64,000 nucleotides of DNA from Sphagnum compactum (Eukaryota > Bryophyta > Sphagnopsida > Sphagnales), in contig OZ234500.1 of assembly GCA_965153455.1 (NCBI GenBank), forward strand, positions 12,294,557-12,358,556. The letters are read 5' to 3'. The translations under genes were made by a program, and so were the position numbers. Below the pieces are notes generated by a model that was given only the letters and a program-made list of their open reading frames with translations, was not told the origin of the DNA and ran no database searches. Each line of letters starts with the position of its first letter. Position 1 is the stretch's first letter. This document shows, in pieces, positions 22,331 to 33,630 of the stretch.

Positions 22331-25300
22331 CACCTATGTGTGGATCTTGTGCCATGTGTTTTTGTACCCCTATTGGGGGCATTAGGGTTTTGGGTGTTCT
22401 TTTAGGATTCCTTTCCTTCACATCTTCTTTTCTTCAAGATGCCTTGGACAATGATGTTTAGTATTTCGATGCCTTTTCTAAGTCGAGGATGTGTAGGTGG
22501 CATTTGGATTTTCATTCATTATTTCGCCTAAAGGTTTTATTATTATTTTCATTCTTTCTTCCCATTCTCAGATTTTCAATGTCATCTAACCTCCTTTGAT
22601 TTAACCTTCATTCGAATATTTGGGATATTCTTAACGACAAGTCTTTGGAATGTTCAGATATTTTCCTAATTCATTGGCAAGCTTCTCTTCCCATCTCCAA
22701 AGGTGGGATAGGTTTTGCTTCTGTGAAGATTATCGTGTTGGCACATACTTAGGGTGTTAGGGGTTTGTCACCCAAATCATTGCATCTAAGGTTTTGCAAG
22801 ATAGTTGCCCATTTTTGTTGGGGGTTATAGGGGCCAACATTTCAAGTCCACTTCTATTCCAAATTCACTTTAGTTGGGCTTGTGACCTTCTACATGTAAT
22901 TATTAAAACTTCCATCTTTCCATTTAAATAGTTGTTAAAAAGAGAAGTGGATCATATTCAAGAAAGCGTCTCAGCAAACATGCATGAACATTCATTTTCT
23001 AGCATCATCTTTTTGGATTGTCATTATGTTTAATTTAAATCTTGTGCAAGCCTAGGCTTGAATGCTTGGTTTTTTCCCCATTTAGTCATCCCATCTTTTA
23101 GGTTGGCCTTTTTAACAATTTTTCCTTAGCACTACCCACCAAATGGGCCTCCCCCATCCTACAGCCTATGGTCTTTCTCAATGCATATGCAGCCAACCCA
23201 TAAATTCCACATGGACAAACCTACTTTGTTGTGCTCATGGGGGAAAACGCACTACCACAATGATATAGTTTCGAATTTTTTCGCCTCCATTGTTAGCGAT
23301 GTCAATTTTCATGTTTTGTGCAAACAAATTCATGTTCTTTCAATGCCATTTCTTTAATCATCATGATGATAAGTCGATATTGTGCTCGTAGTAAATGATA
23401 TTTGTATTTTGGTAGAAGTAATCATTGTTAACTCAATTTGTGCAAATCTTGTTTCATGAAAGGCTTCTTTTTAGGGAGTGGCCACAATGATTGGAATTCA
23501 AGCAAAGGTTGTGTCATATCATGATTGACACCTTGAGGATGATTTCATGCCTCTAACGATAGAAATATTTGAATGTTTACACTAGCAAGTTAACGAATTC
23601 TTCATCAATGTGCAAACATGACATGGTCGACAAAAGGTTTTGCAAGTCCTTTTTATTTTATTTTATGTTCATTCTATAAATAGAGGGTGTTGGTGGCTCT
23701 TCAAACAATTTGAGCTGCCACTATCTTGCAATGGGCAGTTGTGGTAGTAGGAAAGGCTTCTTCTAAGCTTGGTGTCCTTTCAAGTTTTTTGCCCATCTCC
23801 TTGCTCAACTTGTTCGTGCTACTTGGAAGATCCTAATTTGATTAGCAAAGGACGTTCCACTTTTGTAAGGTTCCAAAATTTCGACCAATTTGTGGCCCCT
23901 CAACACTAAAGCCTCAGAGCCCCTCAATGACCTTTCAAATACAAAATCCCTGATTGGAGTAAAAGGTCATAGTGGTACTAGTTCAATTTGTACTAGTGTT
24001 CAGGCTGAAGAGCTCAAGGAATTGCTAATGGATGAAAAGTTGATGAAAAACCTTACATGGCTGAAAATACTGTTTCATTTTTCAAGTGTTGAGCAATTCT
24101 TTGAATTTCTAAAGAACCACCAGTTTCAGCTATTTAAATATCGTAGAATTGCCGGTTCTGCTTCTTTGGAAAAAATTCAAAATCAAAGAGTCGGTGGTCA
24201 TGATTATTTCAAAGACCTCAAAGAACCATTGGTTTTCATGAAAGAACAAGCAAAGAACCAGCAATTCTTTGGCTTTTGGAAAAAAAATTAGAGAACCATG
24301 ATTATATACCAAATATCAGTTCTTTGATTTTTTTTAATAACTGATGGGTAAGTGTATGCTCAGGTTGATAACTAATCCGTGGTGTCTGTCCCTCATTTTA
24401 AGAACTGCCCAACATTGCTGCACAGCTTTAAGAGATGGGACTGGCAACTGAAATTAATTGCCAATCCTTTTCAAAAAACTTTAGTGAATATATTTTGATA
24501 CAAGAAGATAGACTTCCCTCCATATTTCATGAAGTGTGTCAACAGAGTTTATTATGCTACACTTGACAATCTATGCTCACACAATTATGTGTAGGATAAA
24601 GACCTTGAAGGGGGCTGTTCTGGGAACTAGGATGGGGTGTGAGGTCAGAGTCAGGTGACTTTTGACAATTTCAAGAACTGACACATTTGAGGTCTTTATC
24701 TGGCATAAAGATCTGCTAGAATTTTAATGGCTCTGATTTTGTTAGAGAAAGAGAGAAGGCACCTTAGGCATCAAGGTTCCTCGAATTTGAGGAGCTAGAC
24801 TCGTACGCATAAGGTGCACTCCACGGACACTAAAATGTTTTAACCAGTCCTTTATGTGTATTTAACTTCGATGACCTTCTGTGAGTGTTGAGGGCAATCA
24901 GAATTTTCAGGATCAATGTCCTTTACTTTATATAACAAGGTGTGTTATACACAATGGCCCTGCCATTCATTTAATATCAAAAATGGACTTTGTATGATAA
25001 ATTGGTGATAGCTAGTGGAAAAATAAAATGTATACTTTAAAAAATATACTTCATCATGTTGTTGTAAAGCAAAAATTGGCATGATTAATTTTTTCAACTT
25101 TTAACAGCATATTAGTTACAAGGAACCCAAATGGGATCTCACATTAAATGATGACAAGTTCTAAGAACCTATCAAAACATTTAAAAAATTGTAACCAAAC
25201 CAAAACCAATAGGAAAATGTTGTAACCTAAATTTTAATTTTTTGGAAATTTATTGTTTTTTTTATTAAAAAAAGTGATCAATTATTCATTTTCATATTTA

Positions 25301-25520
25301 TTTTTCACATTTGTGCAAAATTTCAAACCAAAAAAGGCTTAGCATGACGTGTATTTAGATGTTTTCAATCACATTGTCACATTTTGAAAGAATTACATGA
25401 ATTTTTGTGTATAATGGGTGCTTTAACCACTTTTTGGGTGAAGATAGTTTCATATTTAATTTTGTGGATTATGGATTGGTGACAAAGTCACTTTAGGGCT
25501 GTGTGCACATTTGAAGAGGA
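22331..25520. other. degraded sequence with possible second LINE remnant
   Basis: At about 22610-22900 the plus strand can be read, past stops, as SLPISKGGIGFASV and further LINE-like C-terminal sequence, which suggests a second, older LINE fragment. From 23890 to 24415 the sequence is rich in GAACC/GGTTC words and ends in aactgcccaacattg, resembling the terminus of the hAT-like element at 3163. The 133-codon frame at 23890 begins at a non-ATG codon and has no domain. Confidence 0.35.
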
Positions 25521-25540
25521 GGGGGGGGGGGGGGGGGGGG
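25521..25540. repeat. run of 20 G
   Basis: An uninterrupted G20 tract preceded by gagga. Its exact length is unreliable in most sequencing chemistries. It could form a G-quadruplex. Confidence 0.8.
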
Positions 25541-28500
25541 CAAAAGCAAAATGTCAAAAGATGAATGTGAATCCTTTTACAATAGGATGAATCATCTCAC
25601 CTAGTTTTTAGGGGGCAACATACCTTGAAGCTACTATATTCTATAATGATTCTCAACACAATACCCCTGCCTTGTAAGGCGGGGCCAATAAAGGGGCCCT
25701 TACCATATTGATGTACTTGGAGAATGGGGCATGTGTTTATCTTCTGTAATTTGCCTCCACAAAGGGGAAGACATATCTCATTTCAAGGAGGGATTCTTAC
25801 TCTTTATACAGTTTGCACTAATTAACAGGCGAGTTCATAAAGTCATACATGCAGAGGTGGCATTCTGTTTTCTTTAAATGCTTGTGGTCATTTTTTTTTT
25901 CCTTTGATACCCTGTGGTTACCTGATTGATACTTGCTGAGTATCACCAGGACGCTTTTATAAAAAAAAGAGTGGTGGGCTTTACACCGTGCACATGCCCT
26001 CAGGCCGGGGGCTTCCTGAAATAAACCCAACAAATGAGTCCAGAGGGGGACAAGGAGCAAACGTCACAGACCCATTGAAGGCATGTTGCACGCTTGTTTG
26101 CCTGGACCTGTGCCGGAAAACAATAGCAAAATACCATAGGATCATGGACCTATGTTCAAGGTCAAGGCTCCCTCCCAGTTCTCAATGTGCCTGATCTCAA
26201 GAGTCCAGTGAGTTCTCACAAAAGGTGATAACCTCTGGTTTTCACTATGAGAATCTGCCTGAAACCCTATGCAAGTATCATGGGATTCTAATAACTGCCC
26301 AACATTGGTTACTAGTTATTACATGGCTAACCACTGTTATGAGACAGGAACACAATGAAAAAGCGTAACCTGTCCATACACCATTCATCCTTCATGGTGC
26401 AATATTGATGGGTGGTGGTGCACTTCGACAGCTCCGTCATTGTCCACATCAAACACAACCTATTGGACATAGTTAGAATCTGGAGTTCCAAAGAATTCCA
26501 AGTGCCAATGAAGCTTTTGATGCAGCTCCTGTAAAAGATACTATATCAACAACAACTCCCCAGTCATATTTGGTTGCTTTTAACAACCAAGGGTCAATGG
26601 GCACCAAAATCTAATTATTACACACATTACTACTTCGGTCATTCAGTTTTGTGAAATTGTTTTCAGTCCTTAATGTCCATTTGAATTCAAAATAAACTGC
26701 GGAGAGTGTCAACATGTTAGTTTGGGCCTATTGATTTTTGTAAGGGTAATGTTTCCCATTCAGTGCATTGTAGTTCTTAGCTCCCAACCACAAGGGTATC
26801 CAATGATCTTGGCCACAAGATTTGTGGTCTGGTCATGATTCCATTGGGCACTGAAATAATGTAGGTGTAACCTTCCATCAGTTTTTTACATTGTTCATCA
26901 GCAACTAGCAACTTTGCCACCTACAGGAAGTGGACCACGGGTTGCCAGAATAACCATCAAGGACAGATGGCCAATGAGTGAGAAATAAGTTTGGATGTGT
27001 ATTCATCAAGTTCATTCAGTGAACCCTAGGTGATTGACTTGGAGGCATTTATTTTACAATGGACGCGTTGGTTGGCCACTGATTTTGATTTCCTCTACAA
27101 GTACAATGAATATGGCTTGGAGTTACATAAACTTTTGTAATACTTATTCTTGAAAAGGTAGGGAGCAGAACATTTATCCCCTAAAAGTCTAAGCCTCTAT
27201 GCAATTAAAAGTGAATGTGTTTTTGACATTTATACTCTTTATTTTTTCAAAGGTAAATTGAATGTTAAATTTGACAAAATAACTGTGCAGATGTAAAGTC
27301 AGATAACGCATGAGGATGCTTAAAATTTTTCATTCCCATCAAAATGGATAACTACCTAGTACCTGGCTCTTACATCTATAAACTTCAGTTCAAGCCAAAA
27401 TTGTATCGGATATCCTACACATGTAAAGTCTCTTCCATTTGGACAGAGCCAACAAATAGTATGAAAAATATTTGGTAGAGATGGAAATACTTAGGAGGGA
27501 TGGCAAAAAGAGGTTATGAATTTCTTTTTAATAATGCAATGATGATAATATTCATTAAAAATTTGATGAAAGGAATTGAGTCCACTTGAGGATCCCAGCC
27601 TTGATATCTGAAATTTCAAAAAGTGATGAGTTTTAGACAACCCTATTTGAGATAAATGTTCTCTTGTCACAACAAACAAGGTGTGATGGTCTTTTCACAA
27701 GCAAGTCCTATCCTGAATTCAAACATCACCAAAATCACAATTTCTGTAAATTAAGTATGAATTAAATTCATAGTGATGAAACCCTGCCAAACCTTATATT
27801 AAGAAAGCACCCAAGAAAGGGAGAGAAAAGGAAACAAGGGGCCTGCACTGAAGTTGAGGCAAGCAAACAAACGAACAAAGGCAGGCCACAAGGAGGAAAG
27901 GGAACCACTAAGAACCAAACCCTAAGAATTGAACCTTCCACTAGTCACATGAAACAAATCAACTAAGAAAGGGGAGATAAATCCGACAAAACTCCTAGCT
28001 TAGAAGAACCTTCCTTTACAATAATAATCTGTCTCGAGATGGAGGCAGCCTGTGCTATTTGTAATGCCACTGACATTCTCGGTCTATAAAAGGAAAGTAA
28101 CATTGATAAAGGAGGGTCTTTAATGTTTTTTGCTATTTATTCCATGTTAGCACATGAATGAAAAAAGTGTTGGCCTAATGGTGAAGACACTCAAAAACCT
28201 CTATGACAAAAGGGAAAAACATATTCATTGTGTAACGATCACAATAAAATCCTTGCTTCAGTTGAGCTCTCAATGTTGCAGCCACCCCACAAAAAAAACT
28301 TGCCCATAATACTAGGTCTATTTGAATGGGTCAATAACGATGACATCGACCAATGTGCAAATGTTATCAATTGATAAAAACATTGTTGACTCGTCAACAA
28401 ACTTTTTTTTTTTTAAACGATAAAAAAACTGGATTTACTCCTGCAAAATATGAAATCACACATCTTTCGCAATGAACACAAAAACATCAAAAACATCATA

Positions 28501-28571
28501 ACACATAACACTCACCCTGGTACTACCTCCCAGACACCTTAAATATTTAGGTGTTTGCACTATGAAAAGAG
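25541..28571. other. mixed repeat-like stretch, no supported gene
   Basis: This stretch has short frames only. Near 26290-26305 the words aactgcccaacattgg repeat the terminus also seen at 24400-24415. A purine-rich block lies at 27800-27990. At about 28157-28180 an A-box-like tggcctaatggtgaag occurs without a B box. Confidence 0.35.
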
Positions 28572-28671
28572 TCCATGGATGAATACTCAAAAATGAAATG
28601 TGTACATTTGATCGCTATATCATTTCCAAGTACATGACCAATATCATAATTTCCAAGTATTCATCCATGGA
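28572..28671. mobile_element. 100 bp MITE-like inverted-repeat element
   Basis: TCCATGGATGAATACT at 28572-28587 and its exact reverse complement at 28656-28671 bound a 68 bp AT-rich centre. A related word, gtggatgaatacta, follows at about 28771. No target duplication is clear. It lies about 600 bp upstream of the peroxidase start codon. Confidence 0.5.
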
Positions 28672-28900
28672 GTTTTTGGATTATCTGCATGTAAATTGTA
28701 TTCATACATGGAGAAATGCTTGATATGAATGTTGTACCCGTCTACTATTTTTGTACTCTTCATGCTGTGTGGATGAATACTACAAAGTACGAGGCCTTTT
28801 GAGAGAAGCTCGTGTGTGCTTCCGCTGGCTGCTGCTTTGTCCCTTGCACGGCGGCGCGGCGTTGCCGTTTCCCGATCAGGGACTGTCAGAGAACAGGCCG

Positions 28901-28937
28901 GTGGGATGTGCGTACGCCAGTGGGATGTGCGTACGCG
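28901..28937 (+). promoter_or_regulatory. tandem GTAC motifs upstream of the peroxidase
   Basis: Two near-identical 18-19 bp copies of gtgggatgtgcgtacgc stand head to tail (from 28901 and 28920), followed by ggtacgtag. Each holds the palindrome GCGTACGC. GTAC is the core bound by plant SBP/SPL factors, including the copper-response SPL7 type. Regulation of the peroxidase through this site is inference; the motif lies about 250 bp before the ATG. Confidence 0.4.
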
Positions 28938-29136
28938 GTACGTAGAAGAAACCAGCTTCTCCACGTTCCATTATCCTTCGCGCTTACTCCATGTCCATGC
29001 ACTCCATTTCGTGCATACAAAACGCTGGGCGACCTTCTCTCTGCTTTTAATTCGAGAGACCGTCGGCCACAGGCTCATCAAATTTGTATCTAGATCGGAA
29101 TTGTTGGGGTTTAGACTTTGTAGATCAGAACAGTAC

Positions 29137-29142
29137 ATGTGA
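29137..29142 (+). promoter_or_regulatory. minimal start-stop upstream ORF
   Basis: ATG immediately followed by TGA lies 35 bp before the peroxidase ATG. Such AUG-stop elements can stall ribosomes and reduce translation of the main frame (known for Arabidopsis NIP5;1, with AUGUAA). It matters only if the transcript starts upstream of it. Confidence 0.35.
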
Positions 29143-29177
29143 GGAACTCAACAAGATTTGCAAAAAGTGGTGCAGAG

Positions 29178-30648
29178 ATGAATATGCGGAAGCCGGAGAG
29201 GACCCTGTTGGGTGTGGCGAGGCCACAGCAGATATCTGGAGTCTTGGTGGTGATACTACTCATGGGGCTGCTGCTGTTGCTGCCTGGCGAAGTGGATAGT
29301 CAACTAAGCGTGAATTTCTATCAGAACACGGCTTGTAGTAACTTGGAGGCTGTGATTCAAACGGTGATGGTAGCCAAATTCCAACAAGCGTCCACTTCTC
29401 CCGCCGCTATTCTTCGCTTGTTCTTCCACGACTGCATGGTCAATGTAAGCGCCGCTGCCCGTATCCCATGCAGAGCTGCAGCTCCAAGTATATATCTCTC
29501 TCATGATGCAATGCAGATAATCCAGCTTCAGAACTTGCATTAATAATGCTCAGCGATCTTAGGCCTTTTGATCGAGGTAGACTTTTTCGCAGGGCTGCGA
29601 TGCTTCTGTGCTCATTGCATCGACGCCAGGAAACGTGGCTGAGAGGGACGCGCCCATCAACCTCTCGTTGGCCGGGGACGGATTCGACGCTGTTACGCAG
29701 GCGAAAACGGCCTTGGAGAAGATCTGTCCCGGAATTGTCTCGTGCGCAGATATTCTCGCCATTGCTACTCGTGATCTTGTCAGAATGGTACAACCTGCAT
29801 TCCTGCAATACGACTGTTTTCCCCTGGCATCAATTTCTCTCCCCTCAAAAGCCTTGCATTTTTTGCTCTTTTGTCGCCTTATCAGAAGTAGCGAGATTCT
29901 GAACCTCGTGCAGCTGAGGATGCAGTTATTCTGGCTGTTGGGTTGTTGAAATTCATGAGTAGGTAGGAGGTCCAGCCTACCCTGTGCTCAAGGGGCGGAG
30001 AGACAGCAGGATATCAAGAGCCATTGATGCAACGGAGCAACTGCCGACTGTCAATCTTACAATCAACCAGCTGAACGCTCTTTTCGGCTCCAAAGGCTTC
30101 TCCCAGCATGAAATGGTCACTCTCTCAGGTACACATGAGAACCGTCAGGCTGTTGAATCCTCCTTTCTTGCTTGTGATCACGGAAAAAATGAGCTGCAAA
30201 AAAACTGGACACTGCTTCATGTGCAGGGGGCCACACAATTGGGTTTGTCCACTGTGACCAGTTTTTGAACCGCATATATAATTTCAGTTCCACCTCACAA
30301 ACGGACCCAACAATGAGTGCAACATTTGCACAACAGCTCCGGTTGTCATGCAGCCCTAATGTGTCAAATTCGGATCCGAATGTGGTGGTTTTCTTGGATC
30401 AGACAACATCCAATAGATTCGACAACGCCTACTACAAGAACACAGTGCAGGGAGAAGGTGTATTGACTACAGACCAGGAGCTTTTCACTGATCTCCGCAC
30501 CAGATCTCAAGTAGTGGAGTACACAAAGTCCAATTCCCTCTTTGTTAGTGACTACGTTAATGTCATCACAAAGCTGGGGAGCTTGAAAGTTTTGACAGGG
30601 ACCCAAGGCGAGATCCGAAGAGCCTTAGATTGCTCTGTTGTGAATTGA
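29178..30648 (+). CDS. class III (secretory) peroxidase, 4 exons, 349 aa
   Basis: Heme peroxidase of the plant secretory family (EC 1.11.1.7), which oxidises phenolics with H2O2 in the cell wall or vacuole. Exons: 29178-29444, 29593-29787, 29963-30128, 30227-30648; introns of 148, 175 and 98 bp are GT-AG. Three introns at these positions is the classical family layout. Residues 15-41 are a signal region, with the mature start near QLSVNFY. The distal site is RLFFHDC (Arg80, His84), the proximal His212 lies in SGGHTIG, and FDNAYY and TDQELF are present. All eight disulphide cysteines are found (53, 86, 91, 134, 140, 219 and two C-terminal). The usual HDCFVNGCD reads HDCMVNGCD. A minimal ATG-TGA upstream frame sits at 29137-29142; the alternative ATG at 29184 is in frame. 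Nothing suggests a pseudogene. Confidence 0.95.
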
Positions 30649-30777
30649 GGGATTCTCTTACCCATAGTGTAACATCCACGTTTGACAGTTCTTGAGTAAC
30701 AGCAACAAAAAATGAGTCTGGAATAATTTCAATTCAAAGCTTCCAGATTAAAAGTGCTCAGAGACTGTAGCCAAGAC

Positions 30778-30799
30778 ATATATATATATATATATATAT
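30778..30799. repeat. (AT)11 microsatellite
   Basis: A perfect AT dinucleotide tract lies 130 bp after the peroxidase stop, directly before telomere-type units. Confidence 0.9.
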
Positions 30800-30802
30800 C
30801 TA

Positions 30803-30830
30803 TTTAGGGTTTAGGGTTTAGGGTTTAGGG
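30803..30830 (+). repeat. four TTTAGGG telomere-type repeats
   Basis: Four perfect, contiguous copies of the Arabidopsis-type plant telomere unit, followed by tttt. The number is too small for a true telomere. Short interstitial tracts of this kind arise by break repair or serve as telobox elements in plant promoters. Confidence 0.95.
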
Positions 30831-30849
30831 TTTTGTCAGTTGTAAACCC

Positions 30850-32841
30850 TATCTCTATTTCAGTTGTCAAGCATGGCCAGCTTTCCTCATTGTAGTTAAA
30901 CACCACAAGACTCTAGTGTGGAGTACTCGGAGATGGTTAGTAACATGTGCTGAACATGTGGAGAAGATGAATAATGATGTGGGACTCCTGTTGTCAAAGT
31001 CTTGAAACAATCTGTTAACTTCACCCAGTTCATAATCTGGTGGTAAATAAGAACATTTCAAGAGAAAGCTGCTCTTTGAGTGCAATTTTTGCATATCCAT
31101 GCCCAGATGTTGTGCTTTGAATTGCAAATTAGTTAAACGGTGATTCTAGTACATCCACAGAGGCAAAGATGAATTTCTTATATTCCATTGCACATGTAGT
31201 CTATCCATGAACTGAGAATACATAGATAAACTTTTACTCCAAATCAGGCATGCAATTTGGCTCCAAATGATCTCACTTGCATTCTTGGTTCTAGGATATT
31301 GTTGATTTCTGAAATTTGGGCTCTCTGTCTGGAAGAACAATTGCAAGTCAAATCATCACTTGTATTGGCAACTAATATGATGTGTTGTGATAGAAAACAA
31401 AGTCCTTACAGACAGTAGATACAAAACCTAAATTTAAAGTTTCACAGGTGACCCTTAATAGATACACAGATCTCAAGTTCCAATCCATATTCAACTGTAT
31501 AGCATGTTACAGTGAGTCTCAAAACTTTATTGCAGAGGTCATCGTAGGGGTTTGAATATGGGAATTTATCATATCACCTGTGTTTCTGCCCACTAACAGT
31601 GCCACTTACTCGACCATTATGTTATGTCATGTGTCATTCGATCACAAAAGTATTCAAGTCCAAAGGCAGATACTTGAAGGATGATCCTAGGTGTCTAGAA
31701 CAAGGACTCATGTGTGGGGATTAGACGCCACAATCTGCATTTGAATTTGGTTTCTCCATCTAGTTAGTATCAATATCCAATATAAAGATAAGTGTTCTCT
31801 CACTCCACCCATAAACATGAATTTTGAACAATATTTTACCATGACACCAAATATCAACACCTAGGCCAATCACTATGACTATCCATTTCAAGCCAATGCT
31901 ATTTTAATACTACCCCTATGGAAGAGTGCAATAGTATTTTGGAATGCCACAATGAATTTCCATAATATTGTATCATTCTTTCTCCTCCAATTTAGTGATA
32001 CAATCCACTGCTGGAGATGCTCTAAGCATGAAAGTAGCACAATACCAGCTCTTATTATAATACCAAAACTTTCCAAGCCCCAAGTTATTGATCTCACAAA
32101 ATGGAAACCTAATGTTTGAGAAATAATTACTTCATAAATTTGTGTATAAAAGATATGTTTGAAGACATCTATGTAATCCATGTTAAAACCTACTTCCATT
32201 CCCCCAAAGAATGAGAAAACAAAAATTTATAAGTTAGATGCTTCACGAAGCCTTTAATATAATTAAAGGCTCCATTTTTTTAATTTATGATTTAGATTTT
32301 TTGTTAACCTGCTTGCACCTACTTTTATAAAAATGGACATTATAAAAAATAGATTTTGAAGTGCTTTCATTTCATAATTGCCTACTTTATTTTTTTTGGA
32401 ATATTTTTACATAAAATCAAGAATCACAATAACTTCTCTCTTTTAACCTAATCAAATCACATGTTTAACAATTTTATGATACATTTTGTGGTACTTGCCA
32501 TTCAACAAAAAAAAGCACATTGACTAATTTACATGATTGGAGCAAAACTAATTACAACCTCCATCAAACTTTTGATTTAATCTTGCAACAATAGGTAGAA
32601 GACAACCTCAACTTTGTCAACATAATTCCCACCTTCTAATATCAATCTCTATCATTTCAAACTAATTGCAAAAAGAGGCCAAGTGTGAATTGGTTACCCA
32701 ACTACTTTTTCCCTCCAAAATCATTTTTTGTAATTTAATTAAATTTCCAATGACAAAACCTATTCAAAATTCAATATGTCTTGCACCTTATGTTTAAAAA
32801 GGTTCCAAATCACCTTTGCAACAATACCAAGAGCACACCTA
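30850..32841. other. AT-rich spacer, no supported gene
   Basis: Only short frames (longest 103 codons, minus strand, 31888-32199) lie here, with no domain or exon signals. No bounded repeat was seen. Confidence 0.35.
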
Positions 32842-33630
32842 GGTGCGATCACAATCAAATGAGTCAATGATGACAAAGGATTTAAGGACTTTAGTCCTTT
32901 TTTTTTGTCATTTTCACTTTCTCATAAAAAGGTTTTTTTGGACAAAATCTTTTGCAATATGTTACTAAAAATACATATAATTTCCTCAATACATCAAATT
33001 TTTGAACTAACTTTTGATGAATAACTAAGATTTTTTTAAAAGTGTATAAATTTTACCAAATTATGCATTTCATTTTGAAAAATTATCCTAATTTCAAATT
33101 GTATGAAAATATGTTAATTATTTTGATTTGTTTTCTTGTACCATAAAATACAACTTTGCTTTAAATGTCATGTACATTACACCCCATTTACATGTGGTAA
33201 AGGACTTTTGAAATTTTAAAATTTTGTTCAATAGATTTTTAATTTTTAAAAATTTCAAATTCCACAAATGTCAAACTGTGAGTGTTTTTTGAGTGTGGGT
33301 AATCAATTAACATTATCTCAAAAAAATTCTCATCAAAATTCCATTATTAAAAGAGTCTTTAGCTTAGTAATTTCTAAAATTAACAATTTTTTATACAACT
33401 ATTGTTCAAATTCAAAGGTCCTTTATTAAAACCAAAACCCAAAATATTTTTTTTTCAATTTTTATTTTGAATTCCTCAACACTCATATTAGTCATTTAGC
33501 ACAACTTCCCGTGATTACCATGACATTGAAATGGCACCACAAAAACATATCTAACAAAATTACAATTTGGAAGGAATTTTGGCGATCGTCCAACATGGTT
33601 TTTGGCTCATTTGATTGTGACTACACCCAC
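32842..33630 (+). mobile_element. ~0.8 kb TIR element, copy A
   Basis: The left terminus GGTGCGATCACAATCAAATGAG and the inverted right terminus GGTGTAGTCACAATCAAATGAG form an inverted repeat of about 22 bp with two mismatches. The same termini and interior recur in opposite orientation at 40149-41533. The interior is AT-rich and non-coding, as in non-autonomous DNA transposons. The superfamily is unclear because no target duplication can be recognised. Confidence 0.7.

Noticed and set aside
27780-28060. Retroelement long terminal repeat suggested by the purine-rich block
   Set aside because: No second copy, TG...CA ends or primer-binding site is visible in the window.
28644-28964. 106-codon minus-strand frame upstream of the peroxidase
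   Set aside because: It overlaps the inverted-repeat element and promoter region, has no domain and does not match codon patterns of the nearby gene.
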